The notes: a model not told the origin generated them from the letters alone. A DNA stretch of 14,438 nt from an uncultured Candidatus Saccharibacteria bacterium (GCA_948944455.1 CARBES010000028.1:1-14438), one strand, 5' to 3'; counted from the first letter of the stretch, positions 5,410 to 12,816 are shown. Numbers and translations are program-made.

Positions 5410-7455
5410 ATGATACGATCACGTTTTCTCCCAACTCGGTCAGTGCCTGATTTAACTACATCTAAAAGCTCGCCAGTGACAACTAATTTCGCCAAAGGGA
5501 TTAATACCTATGAGCCGAATGACGTCTTAGATGCCAGCGAATTATATTTGGCTCAGGATGCGCGTTTTGATCGTATGGGTGAATATAAAACACGCAAGGG
5601 CTTGAGTCGCCTGTCTGTTCCTATTGGCTTGAAAAAAGTATTTGATAGTTTATCAAAACTCGATGAAAACGATACGTATGCAATGACCGCAGTTTCCGAT
5701 CTGCCAGCATTAGTAAACTGCCAAATTCAGCATGGGTCTAGTCCGCAGAATGTTTATTATTCAATCAAACTACGAATTGCAGCTGACGATAGCTCATACG
5801 GAGTATTGCAGGTCAACTTGAAGCCGACTAAAGATTCCAGTCAAATATTGGCAACCGCCTGCGTCGATCCAAGTCTAATTAGCACTGAAGCGCGAGATAT
5901 CGAAGTCTGTTTTATGCAGGCTCCAGAGATGAACCTGTCTAGCTGCTGGGTGGAACTGCGCCTACAAGGTGAGGGTGAGCGCGTATATCGAGTTGCAACG
6001 CAGCAGGGCGAACTGCTCTGTGAAATGTCGTCTGCGACTAAGGGCAAAATAACGAGTATATTTGAAGCCAATCTGAGCAATACGACTGGTACGGAAACCG
6101 ATCAATCGATTATTTTTACATTTTGCAAGGATGGTGACAAGAGCGGCAACGAAACGATTTACCGGCTCAAAGACGATGGTTCGATCGTAGAGCTTACTAC
6201 GATAAAGACTGATGGTCAGCCTGTGCGATACAGCCAGGAAGCCAGTGTGGTACGTTGTGCATTTGGTGGTGCGCCGATGGCATTAAACCCAACGGACTTA
6301 ACTGGTAAGATTGGTTGGGAAGCTAAAGAGATTAAGACCGTAGACTTGACGACGAATACCGATCTACAGATTAAAGTTTCTAATATAATTAACGGCACAC
6401 AAGATAACCTATTATATTTTGATAAGGAAACCAGTACGCAAGCCGTTTGGACTTATCCATATGGATATAATCATAAAGACAATGTGATTAATTCGTTCGA
6501 TAAGTTTGATCGAGATTTCCGGCAAAACTTCCCGTCGATTAATACGGGTGATCCGTTAACTGCTGTGTTTAATATTGGTGGCTTACTCTTTGTCCTGACG
6601 CGCCGACACAAGTACCAGCTAATCTTTGATACGGCAAAGTCCTGGGATCTGGATGCATGTGCGGCAAATAGCGGTACATTTAGTCAGGAATCTACGGTAT
6701 GCGGAAGTGACTATGTTTATTTTGCTAATGATGAAGGTATATTTCAATTCGATGGTTATACCGAGGTTTCAATTACGAAGAATAAGATTCAAAATGTCTA
6801 TGATGGGATTCCGAACAAGGAGCAGATTCGGCTTGATATTCATGGGAACCGCCTGTATATTCTCTGCCCTGACAGTAATCCGGAGAAGCCGGGTAGGTGC
6901 TTAGTGTATAACCTTAAATTGCGTCTGTGGGAGAGCTTTGATACTAATTTGTATGTCAGTAGCCTTTTTGCGCGCAAAAGCCCATCTAGGCGCTTTATAT
7001 GCGGTCACAGTCGTATGGGAATGCTAATGCTTGCTGAAACTTCAGAGAATAATTATGACGATATGGGTGCGCCACTGCAATTTGAACTTCGTACTGGCTA
7101 TTTACACTATGGCACACCAAGTCAGTTTAAGCGGATTACAAAATGGCGACCAGAGTTTTCTGCCGCACAGGGCGACTATTCAGTAAAATGTGGCTATGCG
7201 CTAGATCTGACCGATGACGTAAAATATGCTTTTTCGGTAAGGTTGAAAGATAGCTTTGTTTGGGGTGGACAAAATGTTTGGGATTACCCTGGCAATATGG
7301 TCACTTACGATGTTACTGAAAATCGAAGCACAACGACTACGAAAATACATGGTAAATTCCGACGCTGTCAAATTAGATATCAACATTATGCTGCGTTCGA
7401 GCCTGTAAACTTCAAGTCGCACACATTGACAATTCAAACGCAGAGGATTAGATAA
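5410..7455 (+). CDS. Neck/tail nozzle protein, beta-propeller type (T7 gp12 or P22 gp10-like role)
   Basis: 681 residues, beta-rich throughout. The N-terminal part (NFAKGINTYEPNDVLDASELYLAQDARFDRMGEYKTRKGLSRL) is typical of phage tube/nozzle proteins that begin by listing their ligand-binding strand. The middle has propeller-like blades, with GGLLFVLTRRHKYQLI and GSDYVYFANDEGIFQFDGY (about residues 390-460). The C-terminal part is also beta-rich. Such proteins close the DNA exit channel and form the short tail. ATG 5410 is chosen over an in-frame ATG at 5356 that lies inside the adaptor gene, because a GGGGAGG site (5393-5399) precedes it with acceptable spacing. Its TAA overlaps the next ATG (TAATG), showing coupling. 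Confidence 0.75.
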   Translation: MIRSRFLPTRSVPDLTTSKSSPVTTNFAKGINTYEPNDVLDASELYLAQDARFDRMGEYKTRKGLSRLSVPIGLKKVFDSLSKLDENDTYAMTAVSDLPALVNCQIQHGSSPQNVYYSIKLRIAADDSSYGVLQVNLKPTKDSSQILATACVDPSLISTEARDIEVCFMQAPEMNLSSCWVELRLQGEGERVYRVATQQGELLCEMSSATKGKITSIFEANLSNTTGTETDQSIIFTFCKDGDKSGNETIYRLKDDGSIVELTTIKTDGQPVRYSQEASVVRCAFGGAPMALNPTDLTGKIGWEAKEIKTVDLTTNTDLQIKVSNIINGTQDNLLYFDKETSTQAVWTYPYGYNHKDNVINSFDKFDRDFRQNFPSINTGDPLTAVFNIGGLLFVLTRRHKYQLIFDTAKSWDLDACAANSGTFSQESTVCGSDYVYFANDEGIFQFDGYTEVSITKNKIQNVYDGIPNKEQIRLDIHGNRLYILCPDSNPEKPGRCLVYNLKLRLWESFDTNLYVSSLFARKSPSRRFICGHSRMGMLMLAETSENNYDDMGAPLQFELRTGYLHYGTPSQFKRITKWRPEFSAAQGDYSVKCGYALDLTDDVKYAFSVRLKDSFVWGGQNVWDYPGNMVTYDVTENRSTTTTKIHGKFRRCQIRYQHYAAFEPVNFKSHTLTIQTQRIR

Positions 7456-7907
7456 TGACGAAAGTAAAAACGACAAATATATCTGGTATTGGTGGACTGC
7501 AGCAACTTGCGCGCCAAGTCAATGAAAACTTTAGCCGGATCACGCGTGCCATCAATACTCCACAGTCGGTTCAAATTTATTATGATGACAACCATACTCT
7601 GGCTCGTGTGATTATTGGGCAGATACCAGAAACCGGTAGGCAGATTATTGCGATTTCTAAGGAAGGCACAGATGTATTAAGGGCTTTGGCAAAAAGTCCT
7701 ATAAACGAGAGTGACTTCATATTTAGCTCTGACATTATTAATGATCGTGCCGACAATCTAGAAGATATGATAGGTGCCGTTGTTGAGGTTGCTGATGCAA
7801 CCTATGTGCTATTCGGCAGCATCGAAGGCATAAACAACAGTTTGCTGTCGTCGCTCAATTCCAAAATCTCTAAACTGCGCGCATTAAAACAGGATAGCGA
7901 AAAATAA
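7455..7907 (+). CDS. Small tail-associated protein, function unknown
   Basis: 150 residues, starting inside the stop of the previous gene (TAATG, 7453-7457). The N-terminus GGLQQLARQVNENFSRITRAIN is an amphipathic helix of the kind that begins many phage tail and fibre proteins. The segment TLARVIIGQIPETGRQIIAISKEGTDV has the beta pattern (RVLIG-x-P-x-G-x-x-I-x-x-S-K-x-G-x-DV) seen in phage tail or appendage proteins. The C-terminal third is helical. Last gene of the adaptor operon; no terminator is visible before the next promoter. A virion component at the tail is likely; the exact role is not known. Confidence 0.7.
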   Translation: MTKVKTTNISGIGGLQQLARQVNENFSRITRAINTPQSVQIYYDDNHTLARVIIGQIPETGRQIIAISKEGTDVLRALAKSPINESDFIFSSDIINDRADNLEDMIGAVVEVADATYVLFGSIEGINNSLLSSLNSKISKLRALKQDSEK

Positions 7908-7914
7908 ATTCTTA

Positions 7915-7923
7915 TGGTAAAAT
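7915..7923 (+). promoter_or_regulatory. Extended -10 promoter of the internal-protein operon
   Basis: TGG-TAAAAT in CTTATGGTAAAATAG, with no clear -35. The same TGG-TAAAAT variant appears in the leftward promoter at 12725-12733. The expected start is near 7930, giving a leader of about 33 bases. Confidence 0.7.
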
Positions 7924-7940
7924 AGTAATAACAATTTGGT

Positions 7941-7962
7941 GGCGACGTGTAGGTTAACTGAC
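7941..7962 (+). promoter_or_regulatory. Conserved leader element, copy 3 (internal-protein operon)
   Basis: GGCGACGTG (7941-7949), then T and AGGT (7951-7954), 8 bases before GTG 7963. It is 17 bases from the -10 box, compared with 11-15 in the other copies, while its distance to the start codon stays in range. It matches the joining strand at 2377-2386 over 10 bases. Confidence 0.68.
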
Positions 7963-8751
7963 GTGGCTTCAACACTTGAAGAATACATAGCTGAATCTAC
8001 GAAATCATACGATTCATCTCGGAAGGCAATACAAAGCCAGCTTGACTCACTTAGTAGTCAGTTAGCTGCGGCTGAGGAAAGTATCAATCGTAATTTTGCG
8101 GTTCAGCAGCAAAATCTAGACGATCAAAGGCAGACTGCTGCTTCCAACGCATCTATGCAAGCAGCTGGATCGGGTGGTAGTTTTGGTGGCAGAGCAAATA
8201 TCGCTAATCGCGACTATTACCAGCAGGTATTCGTGCCAGCCGTAACACAGCTCCAGACTAATCAAGCTAATGCACTATCTGAGGCACGACAGAGCTCAGA
8301 AAATCAACGGCTCAGCCTTAACTATCAGCTTGCGCAGTTGGTAGATCAAGCATATTCAACGGCACTTTCTCGCTATGATGCTGGACTGCAGCTTGCAGAA
8401 CAGCAACGACAATATAACGAACAACTTGCTTGGGAAAAAGAAAAGTTTGCAAAACAGCTAGCCGAACAGCAAGCATCACGCGCCGCATCTGCTAAAGCTT
8501 CGTCATCAAGTGCTGGTTCTTATCTTTCGCAACTCCTAGGAAAAGCAAGTAACGGTCTAAGCTCCTACTTTAAGAAAACCAATACAACACCCACGAAGAA
8601 GGCAGTAGAACCAGCATACGTATTAGATGCGAAGGGTAATGCAGTATATAACTTTGCTACTGGGTCAGGCGGACACCCATCGCTAGAGAATATTTTAGCA
8701 ACCGATCCAAAAGTGATGGCGCAAATTATTGCAAAGCAGGCTAAGAAATAG
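7963..8751 (+). CDS. Internal virion / ejection-type protein, coiled-coil
   Basis: 262 residues from GTG 7963; an in-frame TTG at 7936 would translate the leader element and is not favoured. Gln- and Ala-rich helices dominate: residues 5-60 (SRKAIQSQLDSLSSQLAAAEE) and 110-180 (NQRLSLNYQLAQLVDQ and AEQQRQYNEQLAWEKEKF) with heptad-like spacing. Between them is a Gly-rich turn (AAGSGGSFGGRANIA), and a Ser-rich linker comes near residue 190. No signal peptide. The position before the very large internal protein, together with its composition, resembles the small ejection proteins of short-tailed phages (T7 gp14-like role), which enter the host envelope with the DNA. The role is inferred from context, not from a recognised domain. 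Confidence 0.65.
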   Translation: MASTLEEYIAESTKSYDSSRKAIQSQLDSLSSQLAAAEESINRNFAVQQQNLDDQRQTAASNASMQAAGSGGSFGGRANIANRDYYQQVFVPAVTQLQTNQANALSEARQSSENQRLSLNYQLAQLVDQAYSTALSRYDAGLQLAEQQRQYNEQLAWEKEKFAKQLAEQQASRAASAKASSSSAGSYLSQLLGKASNGLSSYFKKTNTTPTKKAVEPAYVLDAKGNAVYNFATGSGGHPSLENILATDPKVMAQIIAKQAKK

Positions 8752-8759
8752 GAGAATAT

Positions 8760-11700
8760 ATGGCATTTGGACTAGAAGAACTTATTGGGGGAGTTGGAAA
8801 TTGGCTCAATAATCTTGGCAAAGGCACGGTTAATATGCTGGGATCTGGAGTGGCTGGTGTACGCGATTTAGGGGCAATGATCACTGGCAATTATAAAGGC
8901 GGAAACGATTCTGAAACAGCGAAATGGCAGATGTTTATGACTGGAGCCGACAATGCAAGAGATGCTCAGCTTAAATCCGCTGGTCAAGCTCTTAACTCTG
9001 CGACCAGTTTATCAGATATAGCTCTAGCTCTTGGCACAGGAGGCACTAGCAAAGCTTTGACGAGCGGCATTGGCGCCGTAGCGACAAACGCGTTACAGGG
9101 TGCAGCTGGTGGTTTCGCTGATGAACTCGTAGAAAATGGCGAGAACTGGAGTACGCAAAATGCAGGAAAACGCATGGCAGCCGGCATAGCTTCTGGCGCC
9201 GTGACTGCTGGGCTTGGAAATAAACTCAATAGTGCTGCTGGTAAAAATGGGAGTAAGCTGCTGAACAATAAGTTTACACAGAGCGCTTTTGGACGAGGCG
9301 CACTAAGTGGTGCTACCGGTGGAGCGGTTGGAGGTGGCATGATGGCTGCTTTATCTGGCGGCGATCTAGGTGATATTTTCGGAACGGCATTATCGACTGG
9401 AGCGGCTGGCGGAATCACAGGTGGTGTGACTAGCTCTTTGATGAACGGTGCATCGAAATTAGGAGATAAGGCGATTAATAAGCTTTGGACTGCCGAGCAA
9501 AACCAGAGCTTTCAAAATGCAATTTCTAATCCTAATAAAGTCAAAAGCCCGATTTATCTTGGAGAGGTTTCTGATGATAATCTTGGGAACATCAAGGCTG
9601 CTTACAAAAATGCTGGTATTGATTTAGATACTAATCCAGATGCTATTAATGCCGTAAGTGTTCAAGACGGTAAGCTCTATTTAACTCAAGAAGGCGCACA
9701 ACATCTGAACCAAAGACGAATGGTTAAAGGCGGCATGAGCGCAAAACAGGTTCGTCAGACAATGCGGAATGCGACGCAAAATGGCACAGTTCTTCCAAAT
9801 CTTTCAGAAGGCGGAAATGCTACTATGGGCGCTCTGACAAACGGCAAAAGAATAGATATTGCTCATCTTGGAGCGCAGGATGATGGTAGCTTAGAGCTTC
9901 GAAGCGCATATCCAGTAAGCAGCGGAAAAACTTATAGAGACGCAAAAAACACCTTGGATGGGTCCCTTGTCCATCATGCTACTGGCACCAATGGTGACAG
10001 CTTGGCAGCGGGGGCTTCTGCTCTTCAAGGTGATAATTCTAATATATCACAGCAAAAGCAAAATGTCAATAGTGAGATCCCTGAGTCATATCAAGGCAAG
10101 AACCTTCGTCTAAAATCTGCTGAAGCTTTGCTTGATCAATATGGCACAATTGACAAACCAATGGCGCGATCCGCTGATGCTCTTGAAAATGTACAAAGGG
10201 TAGCAGATGCTGGTTTTACGAAACCCGGTGAAGTGGAAGATATCATCAATAAGGTTACTGGCGCAAATGGAAAAGTTTCCAAGATGACGCGCACTATGGT
10301 TAGCACGGCGCAGCCGGTTGATACGATCACCGACATTAACCGTATGATTGATGAGCAAATTGATCTAAATGGCTTAAACGGATTACCTGAGGGTAATGCC
10401 GCCAAGAAATACGTTGAAGCACAGCTTAATCGTCTAGAGTCACGGCGAAAAGGGACGATTACCGGCTTAGACGATCCGAATGACGTTTTTGATGTCGTAA
10501 AGGCGCTAGAAAAGCGCTCAGCAGAGTTACGCGGTAAGTCTGGCAATAATTATCGAACGACTTCAGCAGAACGCGGAGACGCAGCCAATTTCATTGATAA
10601 TATTAACGAAGTGCTTAAAGACCGTTTATATAGCGGAACTGACGTATCTAAGGTTTTAACTGCGGAGAATGCTGCAGAGCTTAAGTCATTTGCCCCAAAA
10701 AACCAAAAATGGGCTGATTACGTCGATAATACCATTATGAAGGCACGTGATATAAGTGAGCTGCGCAGCACAATGGCGCCATTCGTGAATATGGGCAAGG
10801 TTATTGATAACCAGTATATGAATTACGGGACTTATGGCAGCCAGATGAGCCAGGCGGCAAAAACTAATCGAAATCTCGCCGGAAAACTCGCCGATCTTCC
10901 TGTGGTCGGAAAAATCGCTGCGCCAATCGCTGAGCTGACTCTTAATTCAAACGCAGCCGATCGCGCACGTGCTGAGGCTTATGCAAAAGCAGCGGATATT
11001 GCCGATGGAGCCGCTGCTCGCAAAATTACATCTTCTGCTGGCAATATGAATACAGGAGGAGGTTCGGCTACGACTGCTATGCAGGGTATTAGTAACTCTG
11101 CTGCTACAGCGAATCTTCCTAGTGTATTTTATAATATGCTAGGTCGCGAAACTGGTGAACAGCAGGCAAATCAAGTGCTAGAGAGCGCTGCTAACGGATC
11201 GGCGAACAATCAAACGCGTCAGATGCAGGCTCTACAAGCTTTGGCTGGCATGCAAGAACAACCGAGCGTACCAACGCCTACCTATCGTCTAGATGATGGG
11301 ATGGAGGTTACTCTGGAGGAAGTCGGCGACGCGTTACAAGAAGCGGCAAATGCTGGAGACGTGATGGCTTATAATCAGCTAGGACAAATCTACACAGCAC
11401 TCCAGTCGGCACAATCTCAAGGTGTTACTGGAGCGATAAATAATACCATGTCTGGGAACGCTACCGATAATGGTATCCTTGCTCAGCTGCAGCAAGCTGC
11501 ATATCTGGCTTTAATGAATGGTGATACCAAGTCGTTCAGTTCGCTAGCAAGCTTATATGAATCAGCAAAGAAGATGTATGGAACTGACGACAAGGTGGAA
11601 TTATCGTCGTCTGATAAGTCAACCTTGCAAAATCTAAACAACTCCATTGCTTCGTTAGACCAGCTAGAAGCTCTCTATACCGCTGCTGGTGGTGGCAAAG

Positions 11701-11969
11701 GTTTTAGCGGAAATCTCGATAATATAGCCAATTTCTTCACTAACGGTGCAGCAAACTATAATCTTTCAACATACAATAGCGCAAAAGAAAGCTTAGGTAT
11801 GGCGATCGTGAAGAATTTCGTGAATCTTGGCGCAACTGAATCAGACGCGAAGCGCTATGCGGCTATGTTGCCAGAGATTACTGATACTCAGGAGATGGCT
11901 CAGCAAAAACTTACAACCTTGCGTAGCTTGATTCAGCAAGCTCAGAAGAATGTCTATGCTCAGTATTAA
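8760..11969 (+). CDS. Large internal virion (ejection) protein with a nuclease-like insert
   Basis: 1069 residues, the largest gene here; ATG 8760 follows a GGAG site overlapping the previous stop. Residues 70-235 are Gly/Ala/Ser-rich hydrophobic stretches (LALGTGGTSKALTSGIGAVA, AAGIASGAVTAGLG, GATGGAVGGGMMAALSGG), typical of membrane-inserting ejection proteins. About residues 264-400 (IYLGEVSDD through KLYLTQEGAQHLNQRR to SAYPVSSGKTYRDAKN) form a compact domain with a His-bearing helix and a terminal strand ending in a T-Y element. It resembles the BECR-type (barnase-EndoU-colicin E5-RelE) nuclease domains found in phage virion proteins; this is a tentative fold call. Residues 440-720 are helical and charged, with a segment (GEVEDIINKVTGANGKVSKMT) seen in style in other phage virion proteins. 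The tail is Gln/Ala-rich. It probably forms a conduit for DNA entry. Its stop overlaps the leftward gene's stop. Confidence 0.75.
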   Translation: MAFGLEELIGGVGNWLNNLGKGTVNMLGSGVAGVRDLGAMITGNYKGGNDSETAKWQMFMTGADNARDAQLKSAGQALNSATSLSDIALALGTGGTSKALTSGIGAVATNALQGAAGGFADELVENGENWSTQNAGKRMAAGIASGAVTAGLGNKLNSAAGKNGSKLLNNKFTQSAFGRGALSGATGGAVGGGMMAALSGGDLGDIFGTALSTGAAGGITGGVTSSLMNGASKLGDKAINKLWTAEQNQSFQNAISNPNKVKSPIYLGEVSDDNLGNIKAAYKNAGIDLDTNPDAINAVSVQDGKLYLTQEGAQHLNQRRMVKGGMSAKQVRQTMRNATQNGTVLPNLSEGGNATMGALTNGKRIDIAHLGAQDDGSLELRSAYPVSSGKTYRDAKNTLDGSLVHHATGTNGDSLAAGASALQGDNSNISQQKQNVNSEIPESYQGKNLRLKSAEALLDQYGTIDKPMARSADALENVQRVADAGFTKPGEVEDIINKVTGANGKVSKMTRTMVSTAQPVDTITDINRMIDEQIDLNGLNGLPEGNAAKKYVEAQLNRLESRRKGTITGLDDPNDVFDVVKALEKRSAELRGKSGNNYRTTSAERGDAANFIDNINEVLKDRLYSGTDVSKVLTAENAAELKSFAPKNQKWADYVDNTIMKARDISELRSTMAPFVNMGKVIDNQYMNYGTYGSQMSQAAKTNRNLAGKLADLPVVGKIAAPIAELTLNSNAADRARAEAYAKAADIADGAAARKITSSAGNMNTGGGSATTAMQGISNSAATANLPSVFYNMLGRETGEQQANQVLESAANGSANNQTRQMQALQALAGMQEQPSVPTPTYRLDDGMEVTLEEVGDALQEAANAGDVMAYNQLGQIYTALQSAQSQGVTGAINNTMSGNATDNGILAQLQQAAYLALMNGDTKSFSSLASLYESAKKMYGTDDKVELSSSDKSTLQNLNNSIASLDQLEALYTAAGGGKGFSGNLDNIANFFTNGAANYNLSTYNSAKESLGMAIVKNFVNLGATESDAKRYAAMLPEITDTQEMAQQKLTTLRSLIQQAQKNVYAQY

Positions 11970-12124
11970 TTAGGAAAAAGGAATGGGAGTGATACCGCAA
12001 TTAGAAATAATGCCGGTATCACCCAGAGCATCATAACCTTAATAAAAAGTGGTTCATTATCAGGAAGGCAGATTTCACCTTCCTGAATCTGGTCTAGTGG
12101 CGGAAGCTTATTTTTGTAAGTCAT
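11966..12124 (-). CDS. Small membrane protein, leftward cassette gene 2
   Basis: 52 residues. A polar N-terminus (MTYKNKLPPLDQIQEGEICLPDNEP) is followed by one hydrophobic segment (FIKVMMLWVIPALFLIAVSLPFLFP, about residues 28-51) that ends the protein, so it is tail-anchored. ATG 12124 lies four bases after the stop of the upstream leftward gene, fitting re-initiation; it has no Shine-Dalgarno. An alternative ATG at 12157, inside the upstream gene, would add 11 residues. The stop overlaps the stop of the rightward internal-protein gene, tail to tail. I do not recognise a family. Holin, superinfection-exclusion or toxin-like peptides are possible, none supported by a motif. Confidence 0.6.
   Translation of the reverse strand: MTYKNKLPPLDQIQEGEICLPDNEPLFIKVMMLWVIPALFLIAVSLPFLFPN
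11971..12024 (-). terminator. Possible leftward terminator in the 3' end of the small membrane gene
   Basis: GTGATACCG (11989-11997) pairs perfectly with CGGTATCAC (12014-12022), extended by two G-C pairs past a bulge. Read leftward, the stem is followed by a T-rich tract with five T in a row just before the stop codon. It lies inside the coding region, and convergent transcripts meet here. No comparable T tract exists for rightward transcription. The T run is interrupted, so efficiency is uncertain. Confidence 0.4.
12060..12086. repeat. Perfect 9-bp inverted repeat inside the small membrane gene
   Basis: TCAGGAAGG (12060-12068) and CCTTCCTGA (12078-12086) around a 9-base loop. No U tract on either side. 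It may be an RNA hairpin in the leftward message or a protein-binding site; coding constraint is also possible. Confidence 0.5.
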
Positions 12125-12128
12125 TGTT

Positions 12129-12566
12129 CTATAGATCGCTAGGATCCAAATCGGCATCCCACATAGTTTGAAAGTATTCGGCTAAATCTTGCTGCACTAA
12201 GTTAGTTTGATATAAAGAGTCTTGATCATCCTGGCGAGCTATGTCAGTTTTGAACCTAGTGACGAAACCCGAGAAAATATCTTGCAGTTCATCTATATTT
12301 TCTAGCCATTTGTCATGCCCCTCGCCTGGGTATAGTACAAAAATAACCGTATGCGCAGCATTCTTAGCAATCTCCTTTTTTCTAGACTTCTTAGATTCCT
12401 TGTACTGACATGAGAACGTCCATGCAATATTATAAACAGCAGAATAGAGCCTACGTCGAGTGCAGTAGATTTGGACTTCCTGATTTTTGATTTGCTTCTT
12501 GAGTGAATAAATATAAGCTACAGCTATCAGTATGATAACCATCATAAGCGGAAACGCTATGTACAT
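12129..12566 (-). CDS. N-terminally anchored membrane protein, leftward cassette gene 1
   Basis: 145 residues from ATG at 12566-12564. An N-terminal membrane helix (MYIAFPLMMVIILIAVAYIY) is followed by KKQIK, so the rest is predicted cytoplasmic by the positive-inside rule. The soluble part is basic then acidic: YCTRRRLYSAVYNIAWTFSCQYKESKKSRKKEIAKNAAHTVIFVLYPGEG, then LENIDELQDIFSGFVTRFKTDIARQDD. The tail is very acidic (DADLDPSDL). A longer reading from GTG 12641 is rejected: it has no ribosome site and runs through the structured leader. AGGAGG (12569-12574) sits only 2 bases before the ATG, which is tight. No family recognised. Opposite orientation, own promoter and membrane location suggest a moron such as a superinfection-exclusion or lysogenic-conversion protein; this is inference. 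Confidence 0.65.
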   Translation of the reverse strand: MYIAFPLMMVIILIAVAYIYSLKKQIKNQEVQIYCTRRRLYSAVYNIAWTFSCQYKESKKSRKKEIAKNAAHTVIFVLYPGEGHDKWLENIDELQDIFSGFVTRFKTDIARQDDQDSLYQTNLVQQDLAEYFQTMWDADLDPSDL

Positions 12567-12569
12567 AGC
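12556..12569. promoter_or_regulatory. 14-bp perfect palindrome over the start codon of the leftward gene
   Basis: GCTATGTACATAGC is fully self-complementary and contains the ATG of the leftward membrane protein, directly after its AGGAGG site. It could be an operator half-site pair for a dimeric regulator, or fold the start codon into a hairpin. Confidence 0.4.
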
Positions 12570-12574
12570 CTCCT

Positions 12575-12720
12575 TTCTGCCCAAACAAAAATGGGCTAAC
12601 GTTGAGTATATTTGTTGAGAATACACCTGAAAGTTTGACACTTTCTGAGCACGTTAGCCCATTGTTGGTGTCAAACCCCTAGTTTTTAGTCTAGGTGTTT
12701 TTCAGGCATATTCTCAACAC
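12575..12720 (-). ncRNA. Structured leader of the leftward cassette with competing stems (switch-like)
   Basis: Three inverted-repeat pairs interleave. B: 12614-12632 with 12700-12718 (19 positions). C: 12633-12641 with 12668-12676 (9 perfect). A: 12590-12602 with 12651-12663 (13 perfect). B and C are contiguous on one side and separated on the other by a small hairpin (12678-12682 with 12691-12695). The 5' arm of A lies in the loop closed by C, so A crosses B and C. The connecting strands (4 and 11 bases) look too short for all to form at once, so A probably competes with B+C. Leftward, A is followed by a T run (terminator-like), then a small hairpin (12592-12596 with 12579-12583) just ahead of the ribosome site. 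In the leftward RNA the two odd positions of B are G-U pairs; on the other strand they are C-A mismatches, which supports a leftward transcript. Ligand or trigger unknown. Confidence 0.6.
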
Positions 12721-12724
12721 TTTT

Positions 12725-12733
12725 ATTTTACCA
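12725..12733 (-). promoter_or_regulatory. Leftward promoter of the membrane-protein cassette
   Basis: Read leftward: ATGG-TAAAAT, the same extended -10 variant as at 7915-7923. Initiation is expected near 12718-12720, exactly where the first arm of the structured leader begins. No clear -35. It is divergent from the rightward promoter at 12775. Confidence 0.65.
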
Positions 12734-12771
12734 TTTTTGGAGCAATTTTGCTATACCTTCGTTATTAGTTG

Positions 12772-12780
12772 TGATATAAT
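12772..12780 (+). promoter_or_regulatory. Extended -10 promoter of the appendage operon
   Basis: TGA-TATAAT (12772-12780), without an obvious -35. The expected start is about 12787, giving a leader of about 30 bases containing the conserved word at 12796. Confidence 0.75.
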
Positions 12781-12795
12781 GGTATTAACAAGTCT

Positions 12796-12816
12796 GGCGA
12801 CGTGTAGGTATCCAAA
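12796..12816 (+). promoter_or_regulatory. Conserved leader element, copy 4 (appendage operon)
   Basis: GGCGACGTG (12796-12804), then T and AGGT (12806-12809), 7 bases before ATG 12817. Ten bases are complementary to the joining strand at 2377-2386. Same arrangement as copies at 220, 4781 and 7941. Confidence 0.7.

Noticed and set aside
8984..9418. Leftward Pro/Ala-rich open frame of 144 codons
   Set aside because: Lies wholly inside the internal-protein gene; its composition is the mirror of the Gly/Ala-rich repeats on the other strand, and it has no ribosome site.
10110..10546. Two overlapping leftward frames inside the large internal protein
   Set aside because: Antisense shadows without ribosome sites or protein-like composition.
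12567..12641. 25-residue N-terminal extension of the leftward membrane protein (GTG 12641)
   Set aside because: No ribosome site, runs through the structured leader, and would put a polar stretch ahead of the membrane helix.
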